Numbered from the stretch's first letter, positions 1 to 4,708 are shown. The stretch is 5,031 nucleotides of DNA from DATAOG01 sp046727895 (GCA_046727895.1 JBKPDM010000512.1:1-5031), one strand, 5' to 3'. Numbers and translations: made by a program. The notes: a model not told the origin generated them from the sequence alone.

Positions 1-1
1 C

Positions 2-166
2 CATGGGGACATCTGGTTGCGTCCGAGCGCCGTCATCGGCGTCGCCCGGGAGACGACCCACACGACCGCGATGCGCCTTGTCGATGGCAAGGTCTACAAC
101 GTCGCCGGCTCGCCCAAGGACGTACTCGACGCGCTGGGCGCCAGCTTCACGTCCCACGCTGCCTGA
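2..166 (+). CDS. 3' end of a small unrecognised protein (partial, start lies outside the window)
   Basis: A frame open from the left edge gives 54 residues ending at TGA 164-166. Third codon positions are overwhelmingly G or C, as in the intact genes here, and the peptide is well mixed. It shows a beta-rich stretch (IWLRPSAVIGVARE), then a strand-turn (MRLVDGKVYNVAGSP) and a final short helix (KDVLDALG). The layout 'residue involved in position X, value of a variable, then a small amphipathic helix' resembles the small FlbD-like or phage-type proteins that end in a VxGSxxxVxxxL pattern. That resemblance is by eye only and no function is claimed. The longer frame starting at base 3 over the same DNA has poor codon use and is taken as a shadow. 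No terminator is evident directly after the stop. Confidence 0.5.
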   Translation, partial: HGDIWLRPSAVIGVARETTHTTAMRLVDGKVYNVAGSPKDVLDALGASFTSHAA

Positions 167-470
167 CGCTCCCGGGGCGCGCCCGGTCCCAGGGCGTGTG
201 GCAGCGAGATTGGAAACGCACTCCCCGTTCGCCTTAGCCCCAATAGGAGTGGAGGGTGGGGTGCCCAGACACAAGAGTCTAGTCACCGTCATTTCCCGAG
301 GTTTTTTCGGGAGGAGGTGCGACACTCCATTGAGCCTCCTCGGGGAGCCACGGGTTCCGCGCCGTTGCGAGCGACGGAATCCGGGGATTCCGGGCGTCGG
401 TTCACGTATCGGCCAGCGCGCGGACTGACGAAGATGAGATCGAGGGAAATGGGACCAGAGGAGCAGACCC
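167..470 (+). promoter_or_regulatory. 304-nt gene-free gap with overlapping inverted repeats; candidate 5' leader of the small-gene cluster
   Basis: No convincing gene fills this gap. It carries a set of competing complements. Segment A CCCGAGG (295-301) can pair locally with TCGGGA (307-312, helix 294-312), or with CCTCGGG (338-344). The GAGGAGG at 311-317 can instead pair with CCTCCTC (335-341). CTCCTC (336-341) is also complementary to the ribosome binding site GAGGAG (458-463) of the next gene. A near-perfect palindrome lies at 375-392. Together these could form an attenuator-like or SD-masking leader, but in GC-rich DNA six- and seven-base matches also occur by chance. No clear sigma70 promoter was found. 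A GTG at 261 behind a purine-rich stretch opens a 55-codon frame to 428, but its codon use is poor. Confidence 0.3.
375..392. repeat. Perfect 8-bp inverted repeat with 2-base spacer (possible operator or RNA hairpin)
   Basis: CGGAATCC (375-382) is followed by GG and then GGATTCCG (385-392), a perfect dyad. Outer bases GACG (373-376) and CGTC (395-398) allow further pairing with a bulge. It sits about 80 bases ahead of the start at 471, a position suited to an operator or a leader hairpin. There is no T-run, so it is not a classical terminator on either strand. Confidence 0.45.
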
Positions 471-698
471 ATGACGAGCGTGCCAATCGCACACGGGCCG
501 GTCAGCGGCCAAGCAGCACTCATGGCGTCCACGGATGAGAAGGTGAGGACCGAGCGTGCGCGAGCGGAAGAGAGGGTGCGGGCCATCGTGGAGGAACTCG
601 ATCGCCCAACCTTGGCCCTGCCCTACAAGACGCTCCACGACGCGCTGGGTTTTCGCATCGAGACCGTGGACGTCGCCATCGAGAAGCTGCGCCGGTGA
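471..698 (+). CDS. Small charged helical protein, 75 aa, unrecognised
   Basis: The ATG at 471 is preceded by a strong ribosome binding site, GAGGAG at 458-463, with a 7-base spacer, which is why this start is preferred over the in-frame ATG at 522. The first 17 or so residues are nondescript. Residues 20-45 are a highly charged stretch of Glu, Arg and Lys that should be a long amphipathic helix. The C-terminal part (about 48-75) contains LPYKTLHDALGF followed by ETVDVAIEKLRR. This has the look of a helix-turn-helix: a helix, a short turn after the Gly-Phe, then a second helix with alternating basic residues. DNA binding is therefore an inference, not a family assignment. The stop is four bases before the next ATG (703), so the two genes are probably translationally coupled in one transcript. 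Confidence 0.55.
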   Translation: MTSVPIAHGPVSGQAALMASTDEKVRTERARAEERVRAIVEELDRPTLALPYKTLHDALGFRIETVDVAIEKLRR

Positions 699-702
699 GC
701 CG

Positions 703-948
703 ATGGCCCACCTACTTCTACACTGCTGCGACGGGTCCCGGCGGGCTTGGGGAGACGATCTCGTCCGCAACACGCAGGCGATGGTGCCCGAGCCGAACGA
801 CGACCCCAAGCCCGACGATGAGCCGGACGACGAGACCGACGACGAGCCGGACAAGGAACCCGACGACGAGCCGGACGACGAACGCGACGACGAGCCCGGC
901 ACGCTGTACTTCGGGGAGGACGACGGATGGGCGGCCCAATCCTGCTGA
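703..948 (+). CDS. Acidic Pro-Asp-Asp-Glu repeat protein, 81 aa, unrecognised
   Basis: The frame begins at an ATG four bases after the preceding stop, consistent with coupled translation; no strong ribosome binding site of its own is seen. Residues 1-27 are mixed and include a CC pair. Residues 33-65 are a low-complexity run built on the unit PDDE, with variants such as TDDE, PDKE and RDDE. The protein then ends in a short hydrophobic and aromatic tail, GTLYFGEDDGWAAQSC. It is expected to be strongly acidic and disordered, with no signal peptide or membrane span. The frame is chosen because this reading gives a coherent acidic repeat; the opposite strand would give a monotonous Val-Arg-Leu peptide, and the +1 frame a Thr-Arg-Ser peptide. 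An alternative start is the ATG at 781. The 3' end overlaps the next ORF by 22 bases. Confidence 0.45.
   Translation: MAHLLLHCCDGSRRAWGDDLVRNTQAMVPEPNDDPKPDDEPDDETDDEPDKEPDDEPDDERDDEPGTLYFGEDDGWAAQSC
814..897 (+). repeat. Seven degenerate tandem copies of a 12-bp unit (GACGACGAGCCG-like)
   Basis: Seven consecutive 12-base units, each close to GACGACGAGCCG, encode the DDEP/PDDE repeats of the acidic protein. Variants fall at single positions (GAT for GAC, AAG for GAC, ACC or CGC for CCG). The array keeps the frame and shows no frameshifting unit, consistent with selection on the protein. Confidence 0.7.
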
Positions 949-1103
949 AGCCCAACGTCACGCCCAGCCGGCTGGCGGAGCTGACACCGCGGGACCCGGC
1001 GGCTCGATTTCTCTGTACAAAGTCAAGGGCCCCAAGCCTGCCGCTCTGTGCAGCGACGTGTTGGGGCGTCAAAAACGTGTCTCTTGGGACGCCTCTACAT
1101 TGA
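927..1103 (+). CDS. Small ORF, 58 codons, overlapping the acidic gene; possibly degraded after residue 25
   Basis: The ATG at 927 has the best ribosome binding site in the cluster, GGGGAGGA at 913-920 with a 6-base spacer. It lies inside the 3' end of the acidic gene in another frame. The first 25 codons have nearly all G/C third positions and read MGGPILLKPNVTPSRLAEL and onward. After about codon 26 third positions become mixed and the peptide turns Cys- and Ser-rich, which suggests either that the real frame is broken there or that the ORF only begins a once longer gene. No family is recognised. The good SD and the start-stop overlap argue that a protein really starts here; the tail argues against an intact gene. 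It ends 33 bases before rpsU. Confidence 0.35.
   Translation: MGGPILLKPNVTPSRLAELTPRDPAARFLCTKSRAPSLPLCAATCWGVKNVSLGTPLH
1064..1094 (+). promoter_or_regulatory. Inverted repeat ahead of rpsU (possible leader hairpin)
   Basis: GGCGTC (1065-1070) and GACGCC (1088-1093) can form a 6-bp stem, extendable by one G-T pair, around a 17-base loop. It lies about 25 bases before the rpsU ribosome binding site. Regulation of ribosomal protein genes through leader structures is well known, but this hairpin is short and no known S21 leader is recognised. Confidence 0.25.
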
Positions 1104-1136
1104 GCCCCTTTCCTTCGAGGAGGGTGAGTACTGGCC

Positions 1137-1337
1137 ATGGCATGGGTTCGAGTCAAGGACAACGAGCCGATCGACAGCGCCATCCGTCGCTTCAAGAAAC
1201 AGTGCGAGAAAGCTGGTATCCTGAAGGAACTCCGCAAGCGGGAGCACTACGAGAAGCCAAGCGTGCGACGGAAGAAGAAGGCCATCGCGGCGCGCAAGCG
1301 CGCCATCAGACGCACGGCGGGTAAGACGGTCGCATGA
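1137..1337 (+). CDS. rpsU: Small ribosomal subunit protein bS21
   Basis: The 66-residue product is clearly S21, a component of the 30S subunit platform near the 3' end of 16S rRNA, where it helps initiation on structured or SD-poor messages. The family pattern is plain. A short N-terminal strand (VRVKDNEPIDSAIRRFKK) is followed by the conserved QCEKAGILKELRKREHYEKPS region. A Lys/Arg-rich C-terminal helix, VRRKKKAIAARKRA and on, completes it. Length is normal for the longer proteobacterial-type form. A GAGGAGGG-type ribosome binding site lies at 1117-1124, about 12 bases ahead of the ATG. Genomes often place rpsU near dnaG and rpoD; here it follows unrecognised small ORFs and precedes an integrase remnant at a tRNA, an unusual context for a housekeeping copy. 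It could be a second, specialised or mobile-element-borne copy. Confidence 0.97.
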   Translation: MAWVRVKDNEPIDSAIRRFKKQCEKAGILKELRKREHYEKPSVRRKKKAIAARKRAIRRTAGKTVA

Positions 1338-1361
1338 CCTCCGTCGCTGATGGCGCGGAGG
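1338..1361 (+). terminator. Hairpin immediately after the rpsU stop (no U-tract)
   Basis: CCTCCG (1338-1343) pairs with CGGAGG (1356-1361), and inside it CGC (1345-1347) pairs with GCG (1353-1355), giving a 9-bp stem with a one-base bulge and a 5-base loop. It begins at the first base after the stop codon, as expected for a transcript-end or 3'-protecting stem. The following bases are ATTCCGGGC, so a classical intrinsic terminator U-run is missing. Confidence 0.4.
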
Positions 1362-1610
1362 ATTCCGGGCTCAACGCTCGCTCAGGGCCACAACCAGGCA
1401 TCCAGGAGCGATCAGCAGACAGAGCGGAACGAAGAGCCACGTGTCCCACCAGGCGAAAGCGGTTCCTCTCATCCGCTTGAAGAGGCCAACCACCTGAAGT
1501 CGCCACGAACCGACCGAAGAAGACACCACGAGGGTCCACGTCCCAGCGACAAACGGCCACCGCTGGGAGGATGCCCGGAAGAGCCGTTTCCTTTCGATCC
1601 AGGGAATGGC
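1362..1610. other. Gene-poor stretch between rpsU and the integrase remnant
   Basis: No gene is supported here. The + frame that runs through into the integrase is rich in Arg, Pro and Ser and has no domain signal in this part. It probably contains the scar where the integrase lost its N-terminus. On the minus strand a 33-codon frame (1371-1472) encodes a single hydrophobic segment but has no good ribosome binding site. Confidence 0.4.
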
Positions 1611-2229
1611 CTCCGTGCAGACCTCGAGGTACACATCCTGCCGCGCTTCGGCGACTGGCGCTGGCGAACGCTCGACCGCGAGAGCGCGATCACGTTCTTG
1701 AACGAACTCAAGGAGACGGAAATTGTGCGCCGTCGGCGCGGGATCGACGGCCGCACGGTCCTCGTGCCTGTGCCCGGCAAGCGCCGCTCGGACGCGACGA
1801 ACCGCGGGGTCCTCGCCACGCTCTCGGCGCTCGCGTCCTCCGCCGTCGATGTCAAGCACCTGGCCGACGCTAACCCGTTTCTCCGGCTCGCCAAGCCGCT
1901 CCAGCTGCACGTGACGAAGACGAGCCGCCGCGCGCACGCAAAGAAGAAGACGTTGAAGCCCGAGCAGGTCGAGCGGCTGCTCGCGCGCGCCGCCGCCGAG
2001 AGTGGGTCCTGGCTTCTGCCTTATGCTCCTCTGCGTGCTGCGCATCGGGCTCCGCATCGGCGAGGTCCTCGCGACACCATACCCAACGCGAACACGACGC
2101 CGCCCATACCTGCGGAGCGGGCACTACGCGAAGGACCCGACCCCGGAGGTGCGGCAGGCGATGGCATCGGCACGGACACCGACTGCATTTTTCAGGAGAG
2201 GGTCGCTCAGCAAGTGCTCGGAATCCTGA
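1611..2229 (+). pseudogene. Tyrosine recombinase (phage-type integrase) remnant: 5'-truncated, frameshifted, internally deleted
   Basis: From about 1611 the frame reads as the end of an integrase core-binding (SAM-like) domain: DLEVHILPRFGDWRWRTLD, then helices around AITFLNELKE. A linker and KKKTLKPEQVERLLARAA follow, which is the usual entry to the catalytic domain. At about 2005-2020 the protein continues in the next frame (+1) with LLCVLRIGLRIGEVLA, the box carrying the first catalytic arginine. Soon after, the second frame runs into GHYAKDPTPEVRQAM, which resembles the segment around and after the nucleophile Tyr. The intervening roughly 90-100 residues with the His-x-x-Arg box are absent, and so is the N-terminal arm-binding part. 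Intact relatives have about 350-420 residues. The second frame stops at TGA 2227-2229, right next to the tRNA 3' end. Such genes recombine attP with attB, commonly at tRNA 3' ends; this copy should be inactive. Confidence 0.8.
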
Positions 2230-2302
2230 TGAGCCGTGCTGGGATCGAACCAGCGACCCGCTGCTCAAAAGGCAGCTGCTCGAACGACTGAGCTAACGGC
2301 TC
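2230..2302 (-). tRNA. tRNA-Lys(UUU)-like gene with off-consensus core bases
   Basis: Read on the minus strand the 73-nt cloverleaf is complete: acceptor GAGCCGT/ACGGCTC (7 bp), D stem GCTC/GAGC, anticodon stem GCTGC/GCAGC around CTTTTGA, a 5-base variable loop, T stem GCTGG/CCAGC with loop TTCGATC, and discriminator A. The anticodon is UUU (Lys). The CCA end is not encoded. Three loop bases are unusual: the D loop AGTCGTTC has U for G19 and C for A21 (the usual loop is AGTCGGTA), and position 37 is G where ANN-decoding tRNAs nearly always have A (t6A). Either the gene is a decaying copy or a specialised one. Its 3' end abuts the integrase remnant, so it is a probable integration target. Confidence 0.88.
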
Positions 2303-2319
2303 GACGTAAGATTTTCGCG

Positions 2320-2347
2320 GACTTACACCTGCTAGCGGCCGGTGCAA
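2320..2347 (-). promoter_or_regulatory. Weak candidate promoter for the tRNA gene
   Basis: On the minus strand TTGCAC (2342-2347) followed after 16 bases by TAAGTC (2320-2325) sits at the right distance, so that transcription would start about ten bases ahead of the tRNA. The -35 match is good but the -10 match is poor. GTAAG (2306-2310) and CTTAC (2322-2326) also form a short inverted repeat here. Confidence 0.2.
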
Positions 2348-2401
2348 GACCAATTGTGCTCCCCATCCGGCTGAAAACCGCAAACTAGCAAGCTCCGTCA
2401 C

Positions 2402-2420
2402 GTCCGCGGCACCAGCGGAC
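2402..2420. repeat. Hairpin, 6-bp perfect stem
   Basis: GTCCGC (2402-2407) and GCGGAC (2415-2420) enclose the 7-base loop GGCACCA. It lies between the divergent tRNA and DUF1329 genes. There is no T-run, so no terminator call is made. Confidence 0.4.
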
Positions 2421-2445
2421 CCGGCGGAGACGACGAAGCGTCGGC

Positions 2446-2463
2446 CAGCGGCGCCCGCCGCTG
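2446..2463. repeat. Hairpin, 8-bp perfect stem with 2-base spacer
   Basis: CAGCGGCG (2446-2453) and CGCCGCTG (2456-2463) are perfect complements around CC. With such a short spacer it is more naturally a DNA dyad (protein-binding site) or a cruciform than an RNA hairpin. It is the second inverted repeat in the divergent intergenic region. Confidence 0.4.
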
Positions 2464-2518
2464 CCCGCTCGCGACCCGGCGCGGCGGAGGAGCATAGGGA
2501 CGAACGTCTGGAAATTGC

Positions 2519-2537
2519 CCCGCACTTTACATGCGGG
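2519..2537 (+). promoter_or_regulatory. Hairpin in the DUF1329 5' leader
   Basis: CCCGCA (2519-2524) pairs with TGCGGG (2532-2537) around a 7-base loop, about 40 bases ahead of the TTG start. If the gene begins at 2578, this is leader sequence and could be a protective or regulatory stem; it also weakens the case for a TTG start at 2515. Confidence 0.35.
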
Positions 2538-2563
2538 CCGAGGAGTGCAAAGTCCGGCTTCTC

Positions 2564-2570
2564 GAAGAGG
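2564..2570 (+). promoter_or_regulatory. Ribosome binding site that decides the TTG start at 2578
   Basis: GAAGAGG at 2564-2570 is 7 bases ahead of TTG 2578. The competing upstream starts do worse: TTG 2515 has no purine-rich site, and GTG 2545 has its GAGGA directly adjacent to the codon. Confidence 0.55.
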
Positions 2571-2577
2571 CAAGCCT

Positions 2578-3909
2578 TTGTCGCCGACGCGTCTCGTCGT
2601 CATCGCCGTACTCGCGACCGCAGGGGCGCCGCTCCTGTACGCGCCCCGCGTGCGCGCCGACGAGATCAAGCCCGGCATGACGCTCGACTCGAGCACGGCC
2701 GGGGCCGCCAAGGGGCTCCTGCCGCCCGAGATCCTCGCGCACTACGAGAAGAACGAGTACATCAACCAGATCGTCGATTGGCCGGACTCCAAGTTCACCT
2801 GGCCCGAGGATTTCCAGGCGGCGAGCAAGAAGAACGAGGGGCGCTTCGGCCTGGCCAAGGACGGCAGCGTCCTCGAGAAGGCGTCTGGGCAGCAACCATC
2901 GTACGTCATGGGGTTCCCGTTTCCCAACCTCGACCCCAACGACCCCGACGTAGCGCCAAAGGCGATCTGGAACTACTTCTACCGCACCTGGTACTTCGGC
3001 AACCTCCACGCCGAGTCGCAGATCAACATGGTCGGCCCCAGCTCACTCGAGCGGCGGCTCGATGTGGTAGTGGACTTCAAGTACTACGACGGCATCCCGG
3101 AAGCGGAGAAGCCGGTGAACAAGGGGAACTTCCTGGTCAAGTTCCTAAACCTTGTCGTCTTCCCCGCGGACGTGAACGGCACCGCCAACATCACCTGGCG
3201 CTACCGCGACCCCGCCAAGCGCGACTCCTCCTGGGCCTACGTCCCCGCCCTGCGGCGCGTCCGCGGCGTCAGCCCCACCAACCGCTCCGACGGCTTCCTC
3301 GGCTCCGACACGAGTCAGGACGACGGACCCTTCTTCGACGGCAAGGTCGAGGACTTCACCTGGAAGCTCGTCAACACCGTCGATCAGCTGCGGATCGTCG
3401 ATCCGATCAACCTCGAGGGCAAGTCATCGAGCGAGTGGCAGAAGAGCGGCGGCTGGGACACGCGGTGGCCCGACCTCCCGTTCATCGGCTACATGAAGCC
3501 CGGCTGGAAGGGCGTGGCCTGGGCACCCGTCGCGCCGGCCCTGGCCAAGCGGCGCTTCTACATCATCGAGGGCGTGCCGAGGGATCGGTACTACCTCTAC
3601 GGCAAGCTCGAGATGTACATCGATGCCAGCTCGTTCCAGGGCGCGTGGGACCGGAAGTTCGACTGGAAAGGGCAGCTCCTCAACGTCCACCAGGTCCTCG
3701 GCTACAACCCGATGAGGGTGACCCGCCCGGACGGCACCATCGACTACAACCAGGGCTCGAACATGGCCTACCAGACGAACGAGGCCATCAAGCTGAACCG
3801 CGCCACCGTCGCCGGCATCAAGACCACGCCGACGTCCCGCTTCCTACAGCGCGCCCCGATCGACGACCAGGTCTTCGACCTCGACTCGCTCGCCCAACAC
3901 GGGAAGTAG
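2578..3909 (+). CDS. DUF1329-family exported (periplasmic/outer-membrane-associated) protein, 443 aa
   Basis: With TTG 2578 as start the product has a clear Sec signal peptide: short basic n-region (MSPTR), a hydrophobic core from about residue 6 to 22, and a VRA cleavage site before DEIKPGMTLD (residue 28). There is no lipobox Cys. The rest matches DUF1329 (PF07044), usually about 450 residues. Recognisable segments are the N-terminal KNEYINQIVDWP, then YVPALRRVRGVSPTNRSDGF (about 220-239), then DDGPFFDGKVEDFTWKLV (about 248-265). The C-terminal aromatic half (YYLYGKLEMYID, VLGYNPMRV) follows the family pattern. Members are thought to resemble lipoprotein-sorting folds and often neighbour DUF1302 proteins and RND exporters, suggesting traffic of hydrophobic molecules in the envelope; no such neighbours lie in this window. 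The exact substrate is unknown. The gene is monocistronic here, with hairpins upstream and no clear U-run terminator after its stop. Confidence 0.9.
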   Translation: MSPTRLVVIAVLATAGAPLLYAPRVRADEIKPGMTLDSSTAGAAKGLLPPEILAHYEKNEYINQIVDWPDSKFTWPEDFQAASKKNEGRFGLAKDGSVLEKASGQQPSYVMGFPFPNLDPNDPDVAPKAIWNYFYRTWYFGNLHAESQINMVGPSSLERRLDVVVDFKYYDGIPEAEKPVNKGNFLVKFLNLVVFPADVNGTANITWRYRDPAKRDSSWAYVPALRRVRGVSPTNRSDGFLGSDTSQDDGPFFDGKVEDFTWKLVNTVDQLRIVDPINLEGKSSSEWQKSGGWDTRWPDLPFIGYMKPGWKGVAWAPVAPALAKRRFYIIEGVPRDRYYLYGKLEMYIDASSFQGAWDRKFDWKGQLLNVHQVLGYNPMRVTRPDGTIDYNQGSNMAYQTNEAIKLNRATVAGIKTTPTSRFLQRAPIDDQVFDLDSLAQHGK

Positions 3910-4361
3910 GCGCGCGCCGCCGGGTGTGGGGCGCACGCGGTTCCGCTGATGGGCCAGCGCCGAGCCGCTACCCAGGTTGATCGAGGTGGGGCTTCGGACG
4001 CGAGGAGGGAATGCCGGGCTGAGGACCACTGTCGAAGGCCGACTCCAAGCTCCTCACCGACTGCCGCCCGGCCGCCGTCGCCGAGGCGACCGCCAAGACC
4101 GCACACTTGGCGGTGGCGCCTTGACGGCGGATTGCTCGCCAGGTGGGGCTTGCTCCACGCGCCCGGCTCACCGGTGAGCGCCTCGATCAGTGTCCGCGCA
4201 CCGCGAATCCGTCGCGGAACACGATCCGGCCCAGGCTGCGAAGGAGAGTGCCGCCGCACTCCTCCATGTTGCTTCCGTGGGGCCTGCCGATCTTCGCGCT
4301 GCACACAGAGGCCCCAGAAGGCCCGGCCGGGGCTAGACCCGCTTGGCAGACCAAGGCTCGC
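3910..4361. other. Gene-free GC-rich stretch after the DUF1329 gene
   Basis: Several open frames cross this region on both strands, but none has a ribosome binding site with a sensible peptide; Arg, Pro and Gly dominate, as expected for random GC-rich frames. A minus-strand tail ending at 4187 (RSLGRIVFRDGFAVRGH) has tidy third positions and might be a relic of coding DNA. No clear terminator was found after 3909. Confidence 0.45.
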
Positions 4362-4496
4362 TGTGGCGGCCGCATGCCCGTGGCGGCCACCATCGAGGAC
4401 CCCCTGGTCATCCGGAGGATTCTCACCCACCTCGGACTCCCGACCGAGGTGCCTGCGCACCGGCCGCCGCCGGCTGACCTGTTCGGCTGGAGTTGA
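4362..4496 (+). pseudogene. C-terminal stub of an IS91-like (Y2 / PF04986-type) transposase
   Basis: The frame ending at TGA 4494-4496 reads CGGRMPVAATIEDPLVIRRI, then a short helix (LTHLGLP), a Pro-rich linker and the ending ADLFGWS. This is the familiar C-terminus of IS91-family rolling-circle transposases, which carry a CPxCGGR-type half of a Cys cluster, a strand ending in a xIEDP motif, a helix, and a Pro-rich tail ending close to DLFDWS. Only about 44 residues remain. The preceding first Cys pair, the catalytic domain and the N-terminal zinc-binding part are missing, since the frame immediately upstream does not continue the family pattern. It marks an old insertion, not an active element. 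Confidence 0.75.
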
Positions 4497-4508
4497 GCCC
4501 GTCCGCCG

Positions 4509-4533
4509 GCGTCGGGCTTCCCCTCGCCGACGC
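4509..4533 (+). repeat. 7-bp hairpin just after the transposase stub; candidate IS91-like element terminus
   Basis: GCGTCGG (4509-4515) and CCGACGC (4527-4533) pair perfectly around an 11-base loop, starting 12 bases after the transposase stop. IS91 and ISCR elements have a terminal region with a small palindrome close to the transposase end instead of true terminal inverted repeats. This location fits one such end. The other end is not visible. Confidence 0.4.
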
Positions 4534-4708
4534 GCGGGGTGCGTCCGCTCGTCCGCTCATCCGCGTCTGGCGCTCGTCTAAGCCCGGTCGTCCACCTCTC
4601 GACCACCCGACCCGGGCAACCGAGAGACCGCTCCAGGCACCCCGGCCCGCCGATTGTCCGCTGCGTCGCTACGGAAAGGGCGGCGGGCTGGTAGGCGCAA
4701 AGGACTAA

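Noticed and set aside
1..6. Window begins with CCATGG and ends with GGTAC, like cloning sites
   Set aside because: Short palindromic hexamers at the edges are easily coincidental and the last one is incomplete; no vector sequence is present.
294..312. TCCCGA...TCGGGA hairpin with T-run as an intrinsic terminator
   Set aside because: The T-run is in the loop, not after the stem, so it is not a standard terminator on either strand.
261..428. GTG-started 55-codon frame (reading PRHKSLVTVISRGFF at its start) behind a GGAGGG stretch
   Set aside because: The opening looks like a small basic protein, but third positions are poor and the rest becomes Arg/Pro-rich; it also lies across the competing hairpins. 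Too weak to call, though it could be a decayed gene start.
317..538. 73-codon + strand frame beginning at GTG 317
   Set aside because: The GGAGG is immediately adjacent to the start, leaving no spacer, and the peptide has no coherent pattern; it overlaps the better supported start at 471.
718..939. Minus-strand frame opposite the acidic repeat, Val/Leu/Arg-rich
   Set aside because: It is the complement of the DDE repeat; the hydrophobic look follows from the 12-bp unit, not from a membrane protein.
695..1324. Long + frame across the acidic gene and rpsU
   Set aside because: It is a shadow of the acidic gene and rpsU, giving Thr/Arg/Ser-rich sequence, with rpsU in another frame being unmistakable.
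1371..1472. Minus-strand 33-residue frame with one hydrophobic segment (possible micro membrane protein)
   Set aside because: No good ribosome binding site, no neighbour support, and it opens inside a longer shadow frame.
4187..4290. Minus-strand coding-like tail ending RIVFRDGFAVRGH
   Set aside because: Third positions are tidy but it is short, unrecognised and overlapped by the IS91 stub region; recorded only as a possible relic.
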